Positions 31,615 to 42,170 of a stretch of 64,000 nucleotides of DNA are shown in pieces. Under the pieces are notes generated by a model, which made no database searches, was not told the origin of the DNA, and saw only the letters and a program-made list of their open reading frames with translations. Source of the stretch: Streptomyces pseudovenezuelae (lineage in GTDB: Bacteria > Actinomycetota > Actinomycetes > Streptomycetales > Streptomycetaceae); assembly GCF_029892565.1 (NCBI RefSeq), contig NZ_JARXVH010000004.1, forward strand, positions 1 through 64,000. The letters run 5' to 3'. Numbering within the stretch: position 1 is the first letter of the stretch; every line of letters starts with the position of its first letter. The position numbers and the translations under genes are program-made.

Positions 31615-32817
31615 CTAGGACAGGACCTGGTCCCCGGCTCGCAGCAGCGTCACCACCGCAGCCCCACCCAGCCCGATGTTGTGCGCGAGCCCGACCCTCG
31701 CGCCCGGCACCTGCCGCTCCCCCGCCGCGCCCCGCAACTGCCATGCCAGCTCGGCCACTTGGGCCAGCCCGGTGGCGCCCAGCGGGTGCCCCTTGGAGAT
31801 CAGGCCGCCGGACGGATTGACCACCCAGCGCCCGCCGTAGGTCGTCGCCCCCGACTCGACGAGCTTCCCGGACTCGCCCGCCGCGCACATACCGAGGGCC
31901 TCGTACGTCAGCAGCTCGTTGATCGAGAAGCAGTCGTGCAGCTCTACGACGTCCACGTCGTCGATCCCGAGTCCGGACCGCTCGTACACCTGCCGGGCCG
32001 CCTCGCGGGACATCGGCTGTCCGACCACGTCGATGCAGGAACCCGACGCGAACGACTCCTCCGTGTCCGTCGTCATCGCCTGGGCGACGATCTCGACGAG
32101 GCCGGTGAGTTCGCGCCGCTCGGCGAACCGTTCCGAGACGACCACGGCCGCCGCCGCGCCGTCCGAGGTCGGCGAGCACTGGAGCTTGGTCAGCGGCCGG
32201 TGGACCGTGCGCGCGGCGAGGATGTCGTCGACCTCGTACACGTCCCGGAACTGCGCGTTCGGGTTGTGCGCCGAGTGCCGGTGGTTCTTGGCGGCAACGG
32301 CGGCGAGCTGCGCCTCGGTGGTGCCGTACCTCTCCATGTGCTCGCGGGCCGCGTCGCCGAAGATCTGCGCGGTGGGCGGGGTCATCTCGAAGCCGTGCCG
32401 AGCGGCCATGATCCCGTAGTGCCGGGCGACGGGGGACGTGGAGAAGTCGCCTCCGTCCGCTCCCCCACCCAGCGCGCCCTTCTTCATCTTCTCGAAGCCC
32501 AGCGCCAGTACGCAGTCCGCGGACCCGCCCTCGACGAGTTGCCGGGCCAGCATCAGGGCGGTGGAGCCGGTGGCGCAGTTGTTGTTGACGTTGTAGACGG
32601 GGATGCCGGTGAGACCCAGCTCATAGGCGGCGCGCTGGCCGGCGGTGGAGGGCTGGAAGCAGTAGCCGACGGGAACCTGTTCCACCTCCGCGTAAGTGAT
32701 CCCGGCGTCGGCGAGCGCCGCGCTCCCCGCCTCCCGCACCATGTCCCAGTACTGCCAGTCCCGGGTCTCGGGCTTCTCGAACCTCGTCATGCCGACCCCG
32801 GCCACGTAAGCCTTCAT
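31615..32817 (-). CDS. SCP-x-type 3-ketoacyl-CoA thiolase (lipid-transfer-protein thiolase)
   Basis: A 400-aa thiolase starting at ATG 32817 (MKAYVAGVGMTRFEKP). It resembles the thiolase domain of peroxisomal SCP-x closely: VNNNCATGSTALMLARQLVEGG with catalytic C81, LALGFEKMKKGALGG, LQCSPTSDGAAAAV, VVELHDCFSINELLTYEALG, NPSGGLISKGHPLGATGLAQ and the ending HNIGLGGAAVVTLL. Such enzymes cleave sterol and branched-chain 3-ketoacyl-CoAs. A perfect KstR-like site begins 12 nt before the start codon and must overlap the promoter, so strong repression and a very short leader are expected. Confidence 0.93.
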   Translation of the reverse strand: MKAYVAGVGMTRFEKPETRDWQYWDMVREAGSAALADAGITYAEVEQVPVGYCFQPSTAGQRAAYELGLTGIPVYNVNNNCATGSTALMLARQLVEGGSADCVLALGFEKMKKGALGGGADGGDFSTSPVARHYGIMAARHGFEMTPPTAQIFGDAAREHMERYGTTEAQLAAVAAKNHRHSAHNPNAQFRDVYEVDDILAARTVHRPLTKLQCSPTSDGAAAAVVVSERFAERRELTGLVEIVAQAMTTDTEESFASGSCIDVVGQPMSREAARQVYERSGLGIDDVDVVELHDCFSINELLTYEALGMCAAGESGKLVESGATTYGGRWVVNPSGGLISKGHPLGATGLAQVAELAWQLRGAAGERQVPGARVGLAHNIGLGGAAVVTLLRAGDQVLS

Positions 32818-32828
32818 GGCGCGGAGAC

Positions 32829-32842
32829 TAGAACAGGTTCCA
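32829..32842. promoter_or_regulatory. KstR-like operator 2
   Basis: TAGAACAGGTTCCA fits TNNAACNNGTTNNA fully and lies 12-25 nt upstream of the SCP-x-type thiolase start. Confidence 0.78.
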
Positions 32843-32880
32843 TTTATTCGCCAGACCTGGACTGGGATGTCCACCAACCC

Positions 32881-32895
32881 CTGACGGAGACTCAG
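32881..32895. promoter_or_regulatory. Partial copy of the CTGACGGATCGTCAG motif
   Basis: CTGACGGAGACTCAG agrees with the 15-bp motif at 12 positions. It is 64 nt upstream of the thiolase. Weak alone, but it again accompanies a KstR-like site. Confidence 0.35.
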
Positions 32896-33001
32896 ATCCC
32901 CATGACGTGGTCAAGAATTGATTAGAGGTGCGAAGCAACGGAATAGTTGCCCATGCATACGAGGTTTACCCAGCACTTATTCTCACTGGAGGCCTCACCT
33001 C

Positions 33002-34738
33002 ATGACCCACACGACCAACGAACAGCCCGCCCGGGCAGCCAGCGGGGCCGTGGTCCCGGTGCTCGCCTTCGCGGGCATCGTTGTCGCGGTGATGCAGACC
33101 CTGCTCGTCCCGGTCATCAAGGACCTGCCGCAGCTGCTGGACACCGCGCCCAGCAACGCGACCTGGGTCCTGACCTCGACGCTGCTCTCGGGCGCCGTCG
33201 CCACCCCGATCATGGGCCGGCTCGGCGACCTGTACGGCAAGCGGCGGATGCTGATCTTCAGCCTCGCCGTCATGGTGGTCGGCGCGCTGGTCAGCGCCCT
33301 CACCAGCGACCTTCTCACGATGATCGCCGGCCGTACCCTGCAGGGCTTCGCGATGGGCGCGATACCGCTGGGCATCGGCCTGATGCGCGACATGCTGCCC
33401 CGCGAGAAGCTCGGCTCGGCGATGGCCCTGATGAGCTCCTCGATCGGCGTCGGCGGCGGTCTCGCGCTGCCCGCGGCGGCCCTGGTCGCGCAGCACATGG
33501 ACTGGCACGCCCTGTTCTACGGCGCCGCCGGCCTCGGCGTGCTCGCCATCGGCCTCACCCTCCTCGTCGTACCGGAGTCCCCGGCGCGCGCCAAGGGGAC
33601 CTTCGACGTCCTGGGTGCGATCGGCCTCTCCATCGGCCTGGTCCTCTTCCTGCTGCCGATCACCAAGGGCAGCGACTGGGGCTGGACGTCCGGCACCACG
33701 CTCGGCCTGTTCGCCGCGGCCGTCGTCGTACTCCTCCTGTGGGGCGTGATGGAACTGCGCCTCAAGGCCCCGCTGGTCGACCTGCGCACCACGGCCCGTC
33801 CGGCCGTCCTCTTCACCAACCTCGCGTCGATCATGGTCGGCGTCAGCTTCTACGTCGTCTCGCTCGTCCTGCCCCAGCTGCTCCAGCTGCCGAAGTCGAC
33901 CGGCTACGGCCTCGGCCAGTCGATGGTCTCCGCGGGTCTGCTGGTGGCCCCGCTGGGCCTGACGATGATGTTCACGGCCCCGGTCTACGCCCGCCTCTCG
34001 GCGAAGTACGGCCCCAAGGTCACCCTGATCATGGGCATGGTGATCATCGGCATCGGCTACGGCGCGGGCATCGGCCTGATGAGCGCCGCCTGGCAGAGCC
34101 TGGTCATCGCGGTCGTCCTCGGCGCGGGCATCGGCCTGGCCTACTCCTCCCTGCCCGCGTTGATCGTCGGCGCGGTCCCGGCCTCGGAGACGGGCGCGGC
34201 GAACGGCCTCAACACCCTGATGCGCTCGATCGGTACGTCGGTCTCCAGCGCCGTCATCGGCATGGTGCTTGCCAACACCGCGAACAACGTGGGCGGCGTC
34301 GCGATCCCGACCATGCACGGCTTCCGCGTCTCCTTCCTGATCGCGACCGGCGCGGTGGCGATCGGCCTGCTGATGGCCCTGTTCCTCCCCAAGCCCAACC
34401 GTGCCCCGCAGCTGAACTTCAGCAGCGAGGAGGAGGCCAACCTGGAGCGCGCCGAGCAGATCCTGCGCGGCTTCCGCGGCCGGGTCCTGGACGCCGGCGG
34501 CTCCCCGGTCGCCCGCGCCAAGGTCACCCTGATCGACCGACGGGGCCGGCAGGCGGGCGCGACCCTCTCCGACGAGGACGGCAGCTACGCGCTGACCGTG
34601 CCGTCCGGTGGCGCGTACGTCCTCGCGGCGCGGGCCACGGGGCACGGTCCGCTGGCGTCCTCGGCGACCCACGGGGGCGAGGAGCGTCCGGTGGATCTGG
34701 ACCTGTCCCTGCCGTCGGAGACGGTTGCGGCTCCCTGA
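33002..34738 (+). CDS. MFS transporter with C-terminal carboxypeptidase-regulatory-like domain
   Basis: A 578-aa fusion; ATG 33002 follows GGAGG by 8-9 nt. Residues about 15-470 form a 14-helix MFS exporter (VAVMQTLLVPVIKDLPQLLD, GRLGDLYGKRRMLIF, NGLNTLMRSIGTSVSSAVIG). After a charged bridge (LNFSSEEEANLERAEQILRG) the last about 85 residues form a beta-sandwich of the CarboxypepD_reg type: GRVLDAGGSPVARAKVTLID, then DEDGSYALTVPSGGAYVLAA. Such domains are usually extracellular or carbohydrate-associated; with 14 helices the tail should be cytoplasmic, which is odd. A strong terminator follows. Substrate unknown. Confidence 0.88.
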   Translation: MTHTTNEQPARAASGAVVPVLAFAGIVVAVMQTLLVPVIKDLPQLLDTAPSNATWVLTSTLLSGAVATPIMGRLGDLYGKRRMLIFSLAVMVVGALVSALTSDLLTMIAGRTLQGFAMGAIPLGIGLMRDMLPREKLGSAMALMSSSIGVGGGLALPAAALVAQHMDWHALFYGAAGLGVLAIGLTLLVVPESPARAKGTFDVLGAIGLSIGLVLFLLPITKGSDWGWTSGTTLGLFAAAVVVLLLWGVMELRLKAPLVDLRTTARPAVLFTNLASIMVGVSFYVVSLVLPQLLQLPKSTGYGLGQSMVSAGLLVAPLGLTMMFTAPVYARLSAKYGPKVTLIMGMVIIGIGYGAGIGLMSAAWQSLVIAVVLGAGIGLAYSSLPALIVGAVPASETGAANGLNTLMRSIGTSVSSAVIGMVLANTANNVGGVAIPTMHGFRVSFLIATGAVAIGLLMALFLPKPNRAPQLNFSSEEEANLERAEQILRGFRGRVLDAGGSPVARAKVTLIDRRGRQAGATLSDEDGSYALTVPSGGAYVLAARATGHGPLASSATHGGEERPVDLDLSLPSETVAAP

Positions 34739-34784
34739 CACCGGCACGACAGCGCCAACCGTCCGATAACCTGAACGGCGACCC

Positions 34785-34811
34785 GAGCGGCCCTCCCTAC
34801 GAGGGCCGCTC
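34785..34811. terminator. Hairpin terminator after the MFS fusion gene
   Basis: Perfect 11-bp arms GAGCGGCCCTC / GAGGGCCGCTC with a 5-nt loop, 46 nt after the stop. Confidence 0.85.
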
Positions 34812-34951
34812 CTCGTTCTGCACGGGAAAGGTTCGCCGCCGCGTTGTTCGTCCGTGGCCGTCTGTTCCCGGCAACGTCACCCCGCCCGCATGCGCTTGCC
34901 ATTTGCTGCCCAGGCAGTCAGGCGACGGAAAAAGAGAGGGTGCTTGATGTC

Positions 34952-35874
34952 ATGCCCCTGAAAAGACCGAGGAACATCTTCATGGCCTCCGCCATGGCGA
35001 TGTGCGTGCTCGCCGCGACGGTGGTGTGGACGTTGGTGTTCTCCACACCCGCGAGTGCGGAGGGCGCCTGGAGAAACCTCATCAACGTCAACTCGGACAG
35101 ATGTCTGGCCGTATCCGCCACCGGCCCGGCCAACGGCGCCGGCCTGGTCCAGCGGACCTGTGACGACATCAACGACGAGGACTGGGGCCTAGTCGCGGTG
35201 GCGGGCGGGAACGGCGACCGCTACCAGATCGTCAACCGCAACAGCGCCAAGTGCCTCGCCATGCCCAGCGCCAGCGTGGCCAACGGCACGCAGGCCATTC
35301 AGTGGTCGTGCGGCAGCGGCAGCGAACAGATCTGGGTCTACGACAGCTGGAACCGGCTGCGGAACCTGAACAGCGACCGGTGCCTGGCGATCCTCGCCTC
35401 CGACACCACCAACCTCGCCCAGGCCGTCCAGTGGACCTGCTCGGACAACACCGACCAGCGCTGGACCTGGTTCGACCACGACGCCGTCTCGGCGCGCCTC
35501 TACAACATGGCCACCGGTTTCTGCCTGGCCGACTCCAGCTCCGACACGGCCAACGGCGCCGCGATGATCCAGTGGGCGTGCAGCAACAGCGCCAGCAACT
35601 ACTGGTCGCTCGAAGCCGTGACCGGCGGCTACCGGGTGACCAACAAGGCGAGCGGCAAGTGCCTCACCCCCGCGGTCGGCACGGCCCTCGGCGCCAAGGC
35701 CGTCCAGCAGCCATGCGGCATCGGCACCGACCAGGTCTGGATCCACGACAGTTGGGACCGGCTGCGGAACGTGCAGAGCGACTACTGCCTCGCCATCCCC
35801 AGCAGCAGCCCGACTCCCGGAACGGAAGCCATCCAGTGGACCTGCACGGACAACGTGAACGAGCAGTGGCTGTG

Positions 35875-35878
<4 letters not shown>
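34952..35878 (+). CDS. Secreted protein with two ricin-B beta-trefoil lectin domains
   Basis: A 308-aa protein. A signal peptide covers 1-36 (ASAMAMCVLAATVVWTLVFS, cleaved after ASA). The rest holds about six to seven QxW-type repeats (GLVQRTCDDINDEDWGLV, AIQWSCGSGSEQIWVYD, AVQWTCSDNTDQRWTWFD, MIQWACSNSASNYWSLE, AVQQPCGIGTDQVWIHD, AIQWTCTDNVNEQWLW), which is two beta-trefoils, with paired cysteines likely forming disulfides. No catalytic domain. ATG 34952 is used; GTG 34940 is possible. Its stop overlaps the sialidase-like gene (GTGA), so the lectin and the enzyme are made together and probably act on the same glycan. Confidence 0.9.
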
Positions 35879-37805
<1,927 letters not shown>

Positions 37806-37818
37806 CGCAGAACCTGCC

Positions 37819-38016
37819 TCAGGAGAGCCGCGCCACGGCCGTCCCGTAGAGCGCGGCCCGCTCCGGCGTCAGATACCGCGAGACCCGGACGAGGAACCGG
37901 CCCTGGACGTAGTCGTACTCGGCGAGCGCCGGCACGGATTTCGTGACGCCCCGGATGCAGTCCGCCCGCGCCTTCGCATCCGCCGGATCCGCGAACACTT
38001 CGATGGCGCCGTGTTC
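37819..38016 (-). pseudogene. C-terminal remnant of a conserved actinobacterial (lipo)protein
   Basis: The minus strand reads EHGAIEVFADPADAKARADC, then IRGVTKSVPALAEYDYVQGR, then FLVRVSRYLTPERAALYGTA and VARLS before a stop. To my recollection this block ends a family of small Streptomyces lipoproteins. Upstream of about 38016 the frame stays open but becomes arginine-rich, with no start codon, ribosome-binding site or lipobox, so the N-terminal part has been lost. Probable gene fragment. Confidence 0.55.
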
Positions 38017-38111
38017 CCTTGTCCGGCGGGGTGTTCGGGTGCGCTCAGGACAGACCGCTCCCGGTACGGGGATCCCGACCGCGCGTGCTGACGGCCGCTA
38101 GGGTGGCTCCC

Positions 38112-39101
38112 GTGTCGTACGTAGGCCCGGATTTCGATCCCCCCCAGTCCCGCCGTTCCCGTCGCCGTCCCCTGACCGTCGCGGCCGCCGCGCTCGTGCC
38201 GGGGGCCCTGCTCGGGTGGCTCGTGTACGAGGCGGTGGGAGGGACCGGCGACGGTGGCGGGTCGGACCAGGCGGGGTTGGGGACGTCGTCGTACAGCAGC
38301 CCTGCCGACGATTCCGCCGACTCCCCCAGCGCGTCCTCTCCCTCCGCCCCCTCCTCCTCCGCGGCGGACGACAAGCAGCCGGGGACGAGTTCGACGCCCC
38401 GCACCTCCGCGCCCGCCGGATCCACCCCGCTCAGGGGCAAGGTCGTCGTCATCGACCCGGGGCACAACCCGACCAACTTCCAGCACACGGCCGAGATCAA
38501 CCGCAAGGTGAACATCGGCACGAACTCGAAGGAGTGCGACACGACGGGGACGTCCACCAACGCCGGCTACCCGGAAGCCCAGTTCACGCTGGACGTCTCG
38601 CGGCGGCTGCGCGCGCTGTTGGAGAAGCAGGGCGCCACGGTGAAGTTCACGCAGGACGGGAACCGGCCGTGGGGGCCGTGCGTGGACGAGCGGGCCGAGA
38701 TCGGGAACAAGGCGAACGCCGATGCCGCGATCTCCATCCACGCGGACGGCGCCGCCGTCGGCAACCGCGGCTTCCACGTGATCCTGCCGGGCTCCGTGCA
38801 CGCGGGCGCCGCCGACACCCGTAAGATCGTCGCCCCTTCGGCCGATCTCGGCGAGCGCGTCGCGGGCAACTTCCTGCGCGCGACCGGCAGCGCCCCGTCC
38901 AACTACATCGGTGACGGCACCGGACTGGTCACGCGGACGGACCTGGGGGGTCTCAATCTGTCAACGGTTCCCAAGGTGTTCATCGAATGCGGGAACATGC
39001 GCGATAGCAAGGATGCGGCACTGCTCACCAGCGGCGCCTGGCGACAGCGGGCCGCGCAGGGGATCTCTGAGGGAATCGTGAGTTTCCTGCGCGGTTCCTG
39101 A
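38112..39101 (+). CDS. N-acetylmuramoyl-L-alanine amidase (Amidase_3)
   Basis: A 329-aa protein from GTG 38112. A basic N terminus is followed by a membrane anchor (about 19-40, LTVAAAALVPGALLGWLVYE), a Ser/Pro linker to about 110, and an Amidase_3 domain: VVVIDPGHNPTNFQHT (zinc His), AINGKANADAAISIHADG-like (NKANADAAISIHADG) and TVPKVFIECGNMRDSKDAAL with the catalytic Glu. It cleaves the amide between muramic acid and the stem peptide outside the cell, in wall remodelling. Monocistronic. Confidence 0.93.
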   Translation: MSYVGPDFDPPQSRRSRRRPLTVAAAALVPGALLGWLVYEAVGGTGDGGGSDQAGLGTSSYSSPADDSADSPSASSPSAPSSSAADDKQPGTSSTPRTSAPAGSTPLRGKVVVIDPGHNPTNFQHTAEINRKVNIGTNSKECDTTGTSTNAGYPEAQFTLDVSRRLRALLEKQGATVKFTQDGNRPWGPCVDERAEIGNKANADAAISIHADGAAVGNRGFHVILPGSVHAGAADTRKIVAPSADLGERVAGNFLRATGSAPSNYIGDGTGLVTRTDLGGLNLSTVPKVFIECGNMRDSKDAALLTSGAWRQRAAQGISEGIVSFLRGS

Positions 39102-39184
39102 TCGGCGGGCGGATCCCAGCGGACACCCAGGTCGGGTGGACGATAGGGTCTACCGACGACGAGACGACCTACGAAGGACCTGAA

Positions 39185-39973
39185 GTGAATATCCGCTCCC
39201 TCACTCGAGGCGACGGCGTGGTGATCGGGGCAGCGGTATTGCTGTTCATCGCGTCCTTCCTCAAGTTCTACTCCGCCGATGGTTTCAACCTCGATGCGAA
39301 CGCGTGGGAAAACCTCGGCACGGGCCTCGGCGTGTACATGGGCGGAGTCATCGGCGCCGCCCTGATCGTCGTCAACCGTGCGCTCCCGCAACCGCGCAAG
39401 ATCCTCGGCCTGGACCTCGGCACGGTCGGCGTGGCGTTCACGGTCCTCGCCGCGTGGGCCATGTTCTGGACGCTGGTGGATGTCCCGGACGGCGCCAGCG
39501 CCGCCATCGGCCTCATCCTCGGCTTCCTCGCCGCCCTCATCCTGGCCGGCGGCGCCATCGCCACCCCGCTCCTGCCCCCGCTGCAGGCGGCCCTGCTCCC
39601 GGCCCCCAAGCCCGCGACGGCCCAGCCCTACGGCGCCCAGCCCCCCGGTGGCTACGGCTACCCGGGCGCACAGCAGCCGCAGCAGCCCCAGCCGTACGGC
39701 GGTCAGCCGCAGCCGGGCCAGCCCTACGGTGCCCAGCCGGCGCCCGCCGCCGCCCAGCCGCCGCAGCCGGCCGGGGAGTTCGCGCCGTTCTGGTTCGCCG
39801 TGCCGGTGCCGCGCCCCCTGTTCGCGGAGGACGGCTCGCCGTCGCCGATCGCCGAACTCGCGCCCGGCACCTGGTACTTGGCCGTCGAGCAGCGCGGTCC
39901 GAGCCTGGTGGCGCAGACGCAGGACGGCCGCCGTGGCGTCCTGCAGGACACGAGCGGCATCCAGCGCGGCTGA
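39185..39973 (+). CDS. Membrane protein with proline/glutamine-rich repeat tail
   Basis: A 262-aa protein from GTG 39185 with AGGA upstream. Four membrane helices lie at about 11-140 (GAAVLLFIASFLKF, MGGVIGAALIVVN, GTVGVAFTVLAAWAMFW, AAIGLILGFLAALILAGGAI), then a Pro/Gln/Tyr/Gly-rich region (about 140-200, units of QPYGxQP), then a small soluble domain (FWFAVPVPRPLFAEDG... GTWYLAVEQRGPSLVAQTQD). This matches the DUF5336-like actinobacterial arrangement; function unknown. Confidence 0.8.
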   Translation: MNIRSLTRGDGVVIGAAVLLFIASFLKFYSADGFNLDANAWENLGTGLGVYMGGVIGAALIVVNRALPQPRKILGLDLGTVGVAFTVLAAWAMFWTLVDVPDGASAAIGLILGFLAALILAGGAIATPLLPPLQAALLPAPKPATAQPYGAQPPGGYGYPGAQQPQQPQPYGGQPQPGQPYGAQPAPAAAQPPQPAGEFAPFWFAVPVPRPLFAEDGSPSPIAELAPGTWYLAVEQRGPSLVAQTQDGRRGVLQDTSGIQRG

Positions 39974-40057
39974 GTCCCACCGCCGAGTTTCCCGACGGCC
40001 CCCCGCCCTTCCCGGCAGGGGGTCGTTGTCGTACAGTCGCCAGCGGTCACCCGGTAT

Positions 40058-40072
40058 CTGACGGATCGTCAG
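40058..40072. promoter_or_regulatory. 15-bp palindrome CTGACGGATCGTCAG
   Basis: Arms CTGACG/CGTCAG around GAT. It overlaps the ribosome-binding region (GTCAGGAGG) of the LLM oxidoreductase gene, 10 nt before the ATG. The same motif lies upstream of the aldehyde dehydrogenase (50214) and the CYP125-like gene (63114), so a common regulator is inferred. Confidence 0.65.
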
Positions 40073-40081
40073 GAGGCAGGC

Positions 40082-41092
40082 ATGCGGCTCGGTCTGGCAC
40101 TCGGTTACTGGGGTCGCGGCCCCTCCGCGGACCATGTACCGCTCGCCCAGGAGGCGGAGCGGCTCGGCTACGACTCCGTGTGGACCGCCGAGTCGTGGGG
40201 ATCGGACGTCTTCACGCCCCTGACCTGGATCGCCGCGCAGACCTCAAGGATCAAGCTGGGTACGGCCATTGCCCAGATGGCGGCCCGCTCCCCCACCACC
40301 ACCGCGATGCACGCCCTCACCCTCGACCACCTCTCCGGCGGGCGCGTCATGCTCGGACTCGGGCTGTCGGGACCGCAGGTGGTGGAGGGCTGGTACGGAC
40401 GGCCGTTCCCCAAGTCGCCGCTGACCGCGACCAGGGAGTACGTCGACGTCGTACGGCAGGTGTTCCGGCGGGAGGCGCCGGTCGAGCTGGACGGACGGTT
40501 CCACTCCCACCCCTATCGCGGCGCGGACGGCACCGGTCTCGGCAAGCCGCTGAAGCCGATCACGCACCCGCTCCGCCCCGACCTGCCGATCCTGCTCGGC
40601 GCCGAGGGCCCGAAGAACGTCGCCCAGACGACGCAGATCGCGGACGGCTGGCTGCCGTTGTACTGGTCCCCGTCCCGACCGGACGCGTACGGACCGGCAC
40701 TTGAGGAACTCCCCCCGGGTTTCCGCGTCGCCCCCATGGCCCGCGTCCAGGTCTGCGACGACGTGTCCGAGGGCCTGCTCCCCGTCAAGACCATGCTCGG
40801 CTTCTACATCGGCGGCATGGGCCACGCGGCCCGCAACTTCCACGCCGATCTGATGGCCCGCATGGGGTACGAGGAGGAGGCCCGCCGGATCCAGGAGCTG
40901 TTCCTCTCCGGCCGCCGCGAGGAGGCCGTACTGGCTGTGCCGGACGCCTTCGCCGACGAGATCTCCCTGGTCGGCCCACGCGAACGCATCGCGGAACGCC
41001 TGGAGTTGTGGCGCAAGGGCCCGGTCACCGACCTCCTCGCCCTGTCCCCGGACCCGCACTCACTGCGGGTCCTGGCGGAGCTGAACTCCTGA
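40082..41092 (+). CDS. LLM-class F420-dependent oxidoreductase
   Basis: A 336-aa TIM-barrel of the luciferase-like (F420-binding) group: LGLALGYWGRGPSADHVPLA, YDSVWTAESWGSDVFTPLTW, IAQMAARSPTTTAMHALTLD, GRVMLGLGLSGPQVVEGWYG and PILLGAEGPKNVAQTTQIAD. Family members reduce or oxidise carbonyl and ene groups with coenzyme F420. The operator shared with aldehyde dehydrogenase and P450 genes suggests a step in the steroid/isoprenoid pathway. Strong AGGAGG ribosome-binding site. Confidence 0.9.
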   Translation: MRLGLALGYWGRGPSADHVPLAQEAERLGYDSVWTAESWGSDVFTPLTWIAAQTSRIKLGTAIAQMAARSPTTTAMHALTLDHLSGGRVMLGLGLSGPQVVEGWYGRPFPKSPLTATREYVDVVRQVFRREAPVELDGRFHSHPYRGADGTGLGKPLKPITHPLRPDLPILLGAEGPKNVAQTTQIADGWLPLYWSPSRPDAYGPALEELPPGFRVAPMARVQVCDDVSEGLLPVKTMLGFYIGGMGHAARNFHADLMARMGYEEEARRIQELFLSGRREEAVLAVPDAFADEISLVGPRERIAERLELWRKGPVTDLLALSPDPHSLRVLAELNS

Positions 41093-41131
41093 GAGCGGAG
41101 CCGAACTCCGCAGAGCCGGGATGAACTCCTG

Positions 41132-41749
41132 CTAGCCGCCCGCGAGTTGTCCCGCCGACGGCACCTTGTCCGTCACCTCCGCGCCCGCGCTCTTCCCCGC
41201 GTCCTTGACCTTGTTGATGATGTCGTCGAAGGAACCGGCCACCGAGTCGGCGGAGTCGCCCTTGCGGAGCTTGGACGGGAGGTCCTTGAGGGAGTCGATG
41301 CCCGCGGTGAGGGGTGCCAGGGCCTTGGAGAGGGTGGGGTCGCCCTTCGCGTTGCGGGTGGCCGCCTTGAGCCGGTTGTAGGCGAACGCGCCCGCGAGGC
41401 CCGCCTTGACCAGGGCGAACCTGCGGCCCTTGGCGCCCTTCTCGAACTTGCCGGCCTTCCAGGGCTTCACGATCCACTGGTACGACGCCCCGGCGGCCAG
41501 GCCCGCGTTCGCCACGAAGCGGGTCTTGGCGAACTTCTGGCGCTGGGCCGAGGTGCTCGGGCTCGGGGTGCCGGCCTGGTCCGCGGCGATCGCGGCCGCC
41601 GCGGCGGTGGTCTCCCGGGCGCCGCTCCTGTCGCCGCCGCCGCTGCTGCCGCAGGCGGTGGCTCCGGCCAGCAGGGCGCAGCACAGGGTGAGCGCCATGA
41701 CCAGGCGCCGTATCGGTACAGGTATCGGTACGGGCTTCTGTACGCGCAC
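41132..41749 (-). CDS. Secreted lipoprotein of unknown function
   Basis: A 205-aa protein from GTG 41749, with GGAGGA 8 nt upstream. The signal peptide ends in a lipobox-like LLAGATAC with Cys about residue 33, so it is probably lipidated and outward facing. The mature part is helical and lysine/alanine-rich (ARNAKGDPTLSKALAPLTAG, FDDIINKVKDAGKSAG). The start encodes PVPIPVPI from a short DNA repeat. No enzyme motif. Convergent with the LLM oxidoreductase. Confidence 0.72.
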   Translation of the reverse strand: MRVQKPVPIPVPIRRLVMALTLCCALLAGATACGSSGGGDRSGARETTAAAAAIAADQAGTPSPSTSAQRQKFAKTRFVANAGLAAGASYQWIVKPWKAGKFEKGAKGRRFALVKAGLAGAFAYNRLKAATRNAKGDPTLSKALAPLTAGIDSLKDLPSKLRKGDSADSVAGSFDDIINKVKDAGKSAGAEVTDKVPSAGQLAGG

Positions 41750-41878
41750 GAGAAGTCCTCCGGCGTGTCCTCCCCGAGCGGGCGTTTTCCTCCGACAGCC
41801 TCACCCGGGTCGGGCGGGGGCGCCACTCGGGCGAAGCCGTCCGGGTTTCATATGCGATCCGGCGGCAATGCGGAACAC

Positions 41879-42166
41879 ATGTCTCGATACAGCAGCGGCA
41901 ATCGGGCCGGCGCGGTCATAGCGATCGTCGCCGACGTCATGGCCCTCATCCTGGGCCTGTGGATTCTGATGTACCTCCTGGACGCCAACCGCGCCAACGA
42001 CCTGGTGCAGTTCGTCCACAACATGGCCTACTGGCTGGCCGGCTGGTCGCGCGACCTGTTCACGTTCGACGAGGCGTGGGCACGCGTGGTCGCGGGCTAC
42101 GGACTGGCAGCGGTCGTCTACCTGTTCATCGGCCACGCCATCGCCGGACGCATGCAGCGCCACTGA
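41879..42166 (+). CDS. Small two-helix membrane protein
   Basis: A 95-aa protein starting at ATG 41879 (or ATG 41852). Two hydrophobic helices at about 12-36 (AVIAIVADVMALILGLWILM) and 70-90 (VVAGYGLAAVVYLFIGHAIA) flank an amphipathic middle (VQFVHNMAYWLAGWSRDLFT). Conserved-looking actinobacterial membrane protein, function unknown. Confidence 0.75.
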   Translation: MSRYSSGNRAGAVIAIVADVMALILGLWILMYLLDANRANDLVQFVHNMAYWLAGWSRDLFTFDEAWARVVAGYGLAAVVYLFIGHAIAGRMQRH

Positions 42167-42170
42167 AGTC

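Noticed and set aside
32966..34747. Minus-strand frame of 593 codons
   Set aside because: Mirror of the MFS transporter gene; composition is typical of an antisense artefact.
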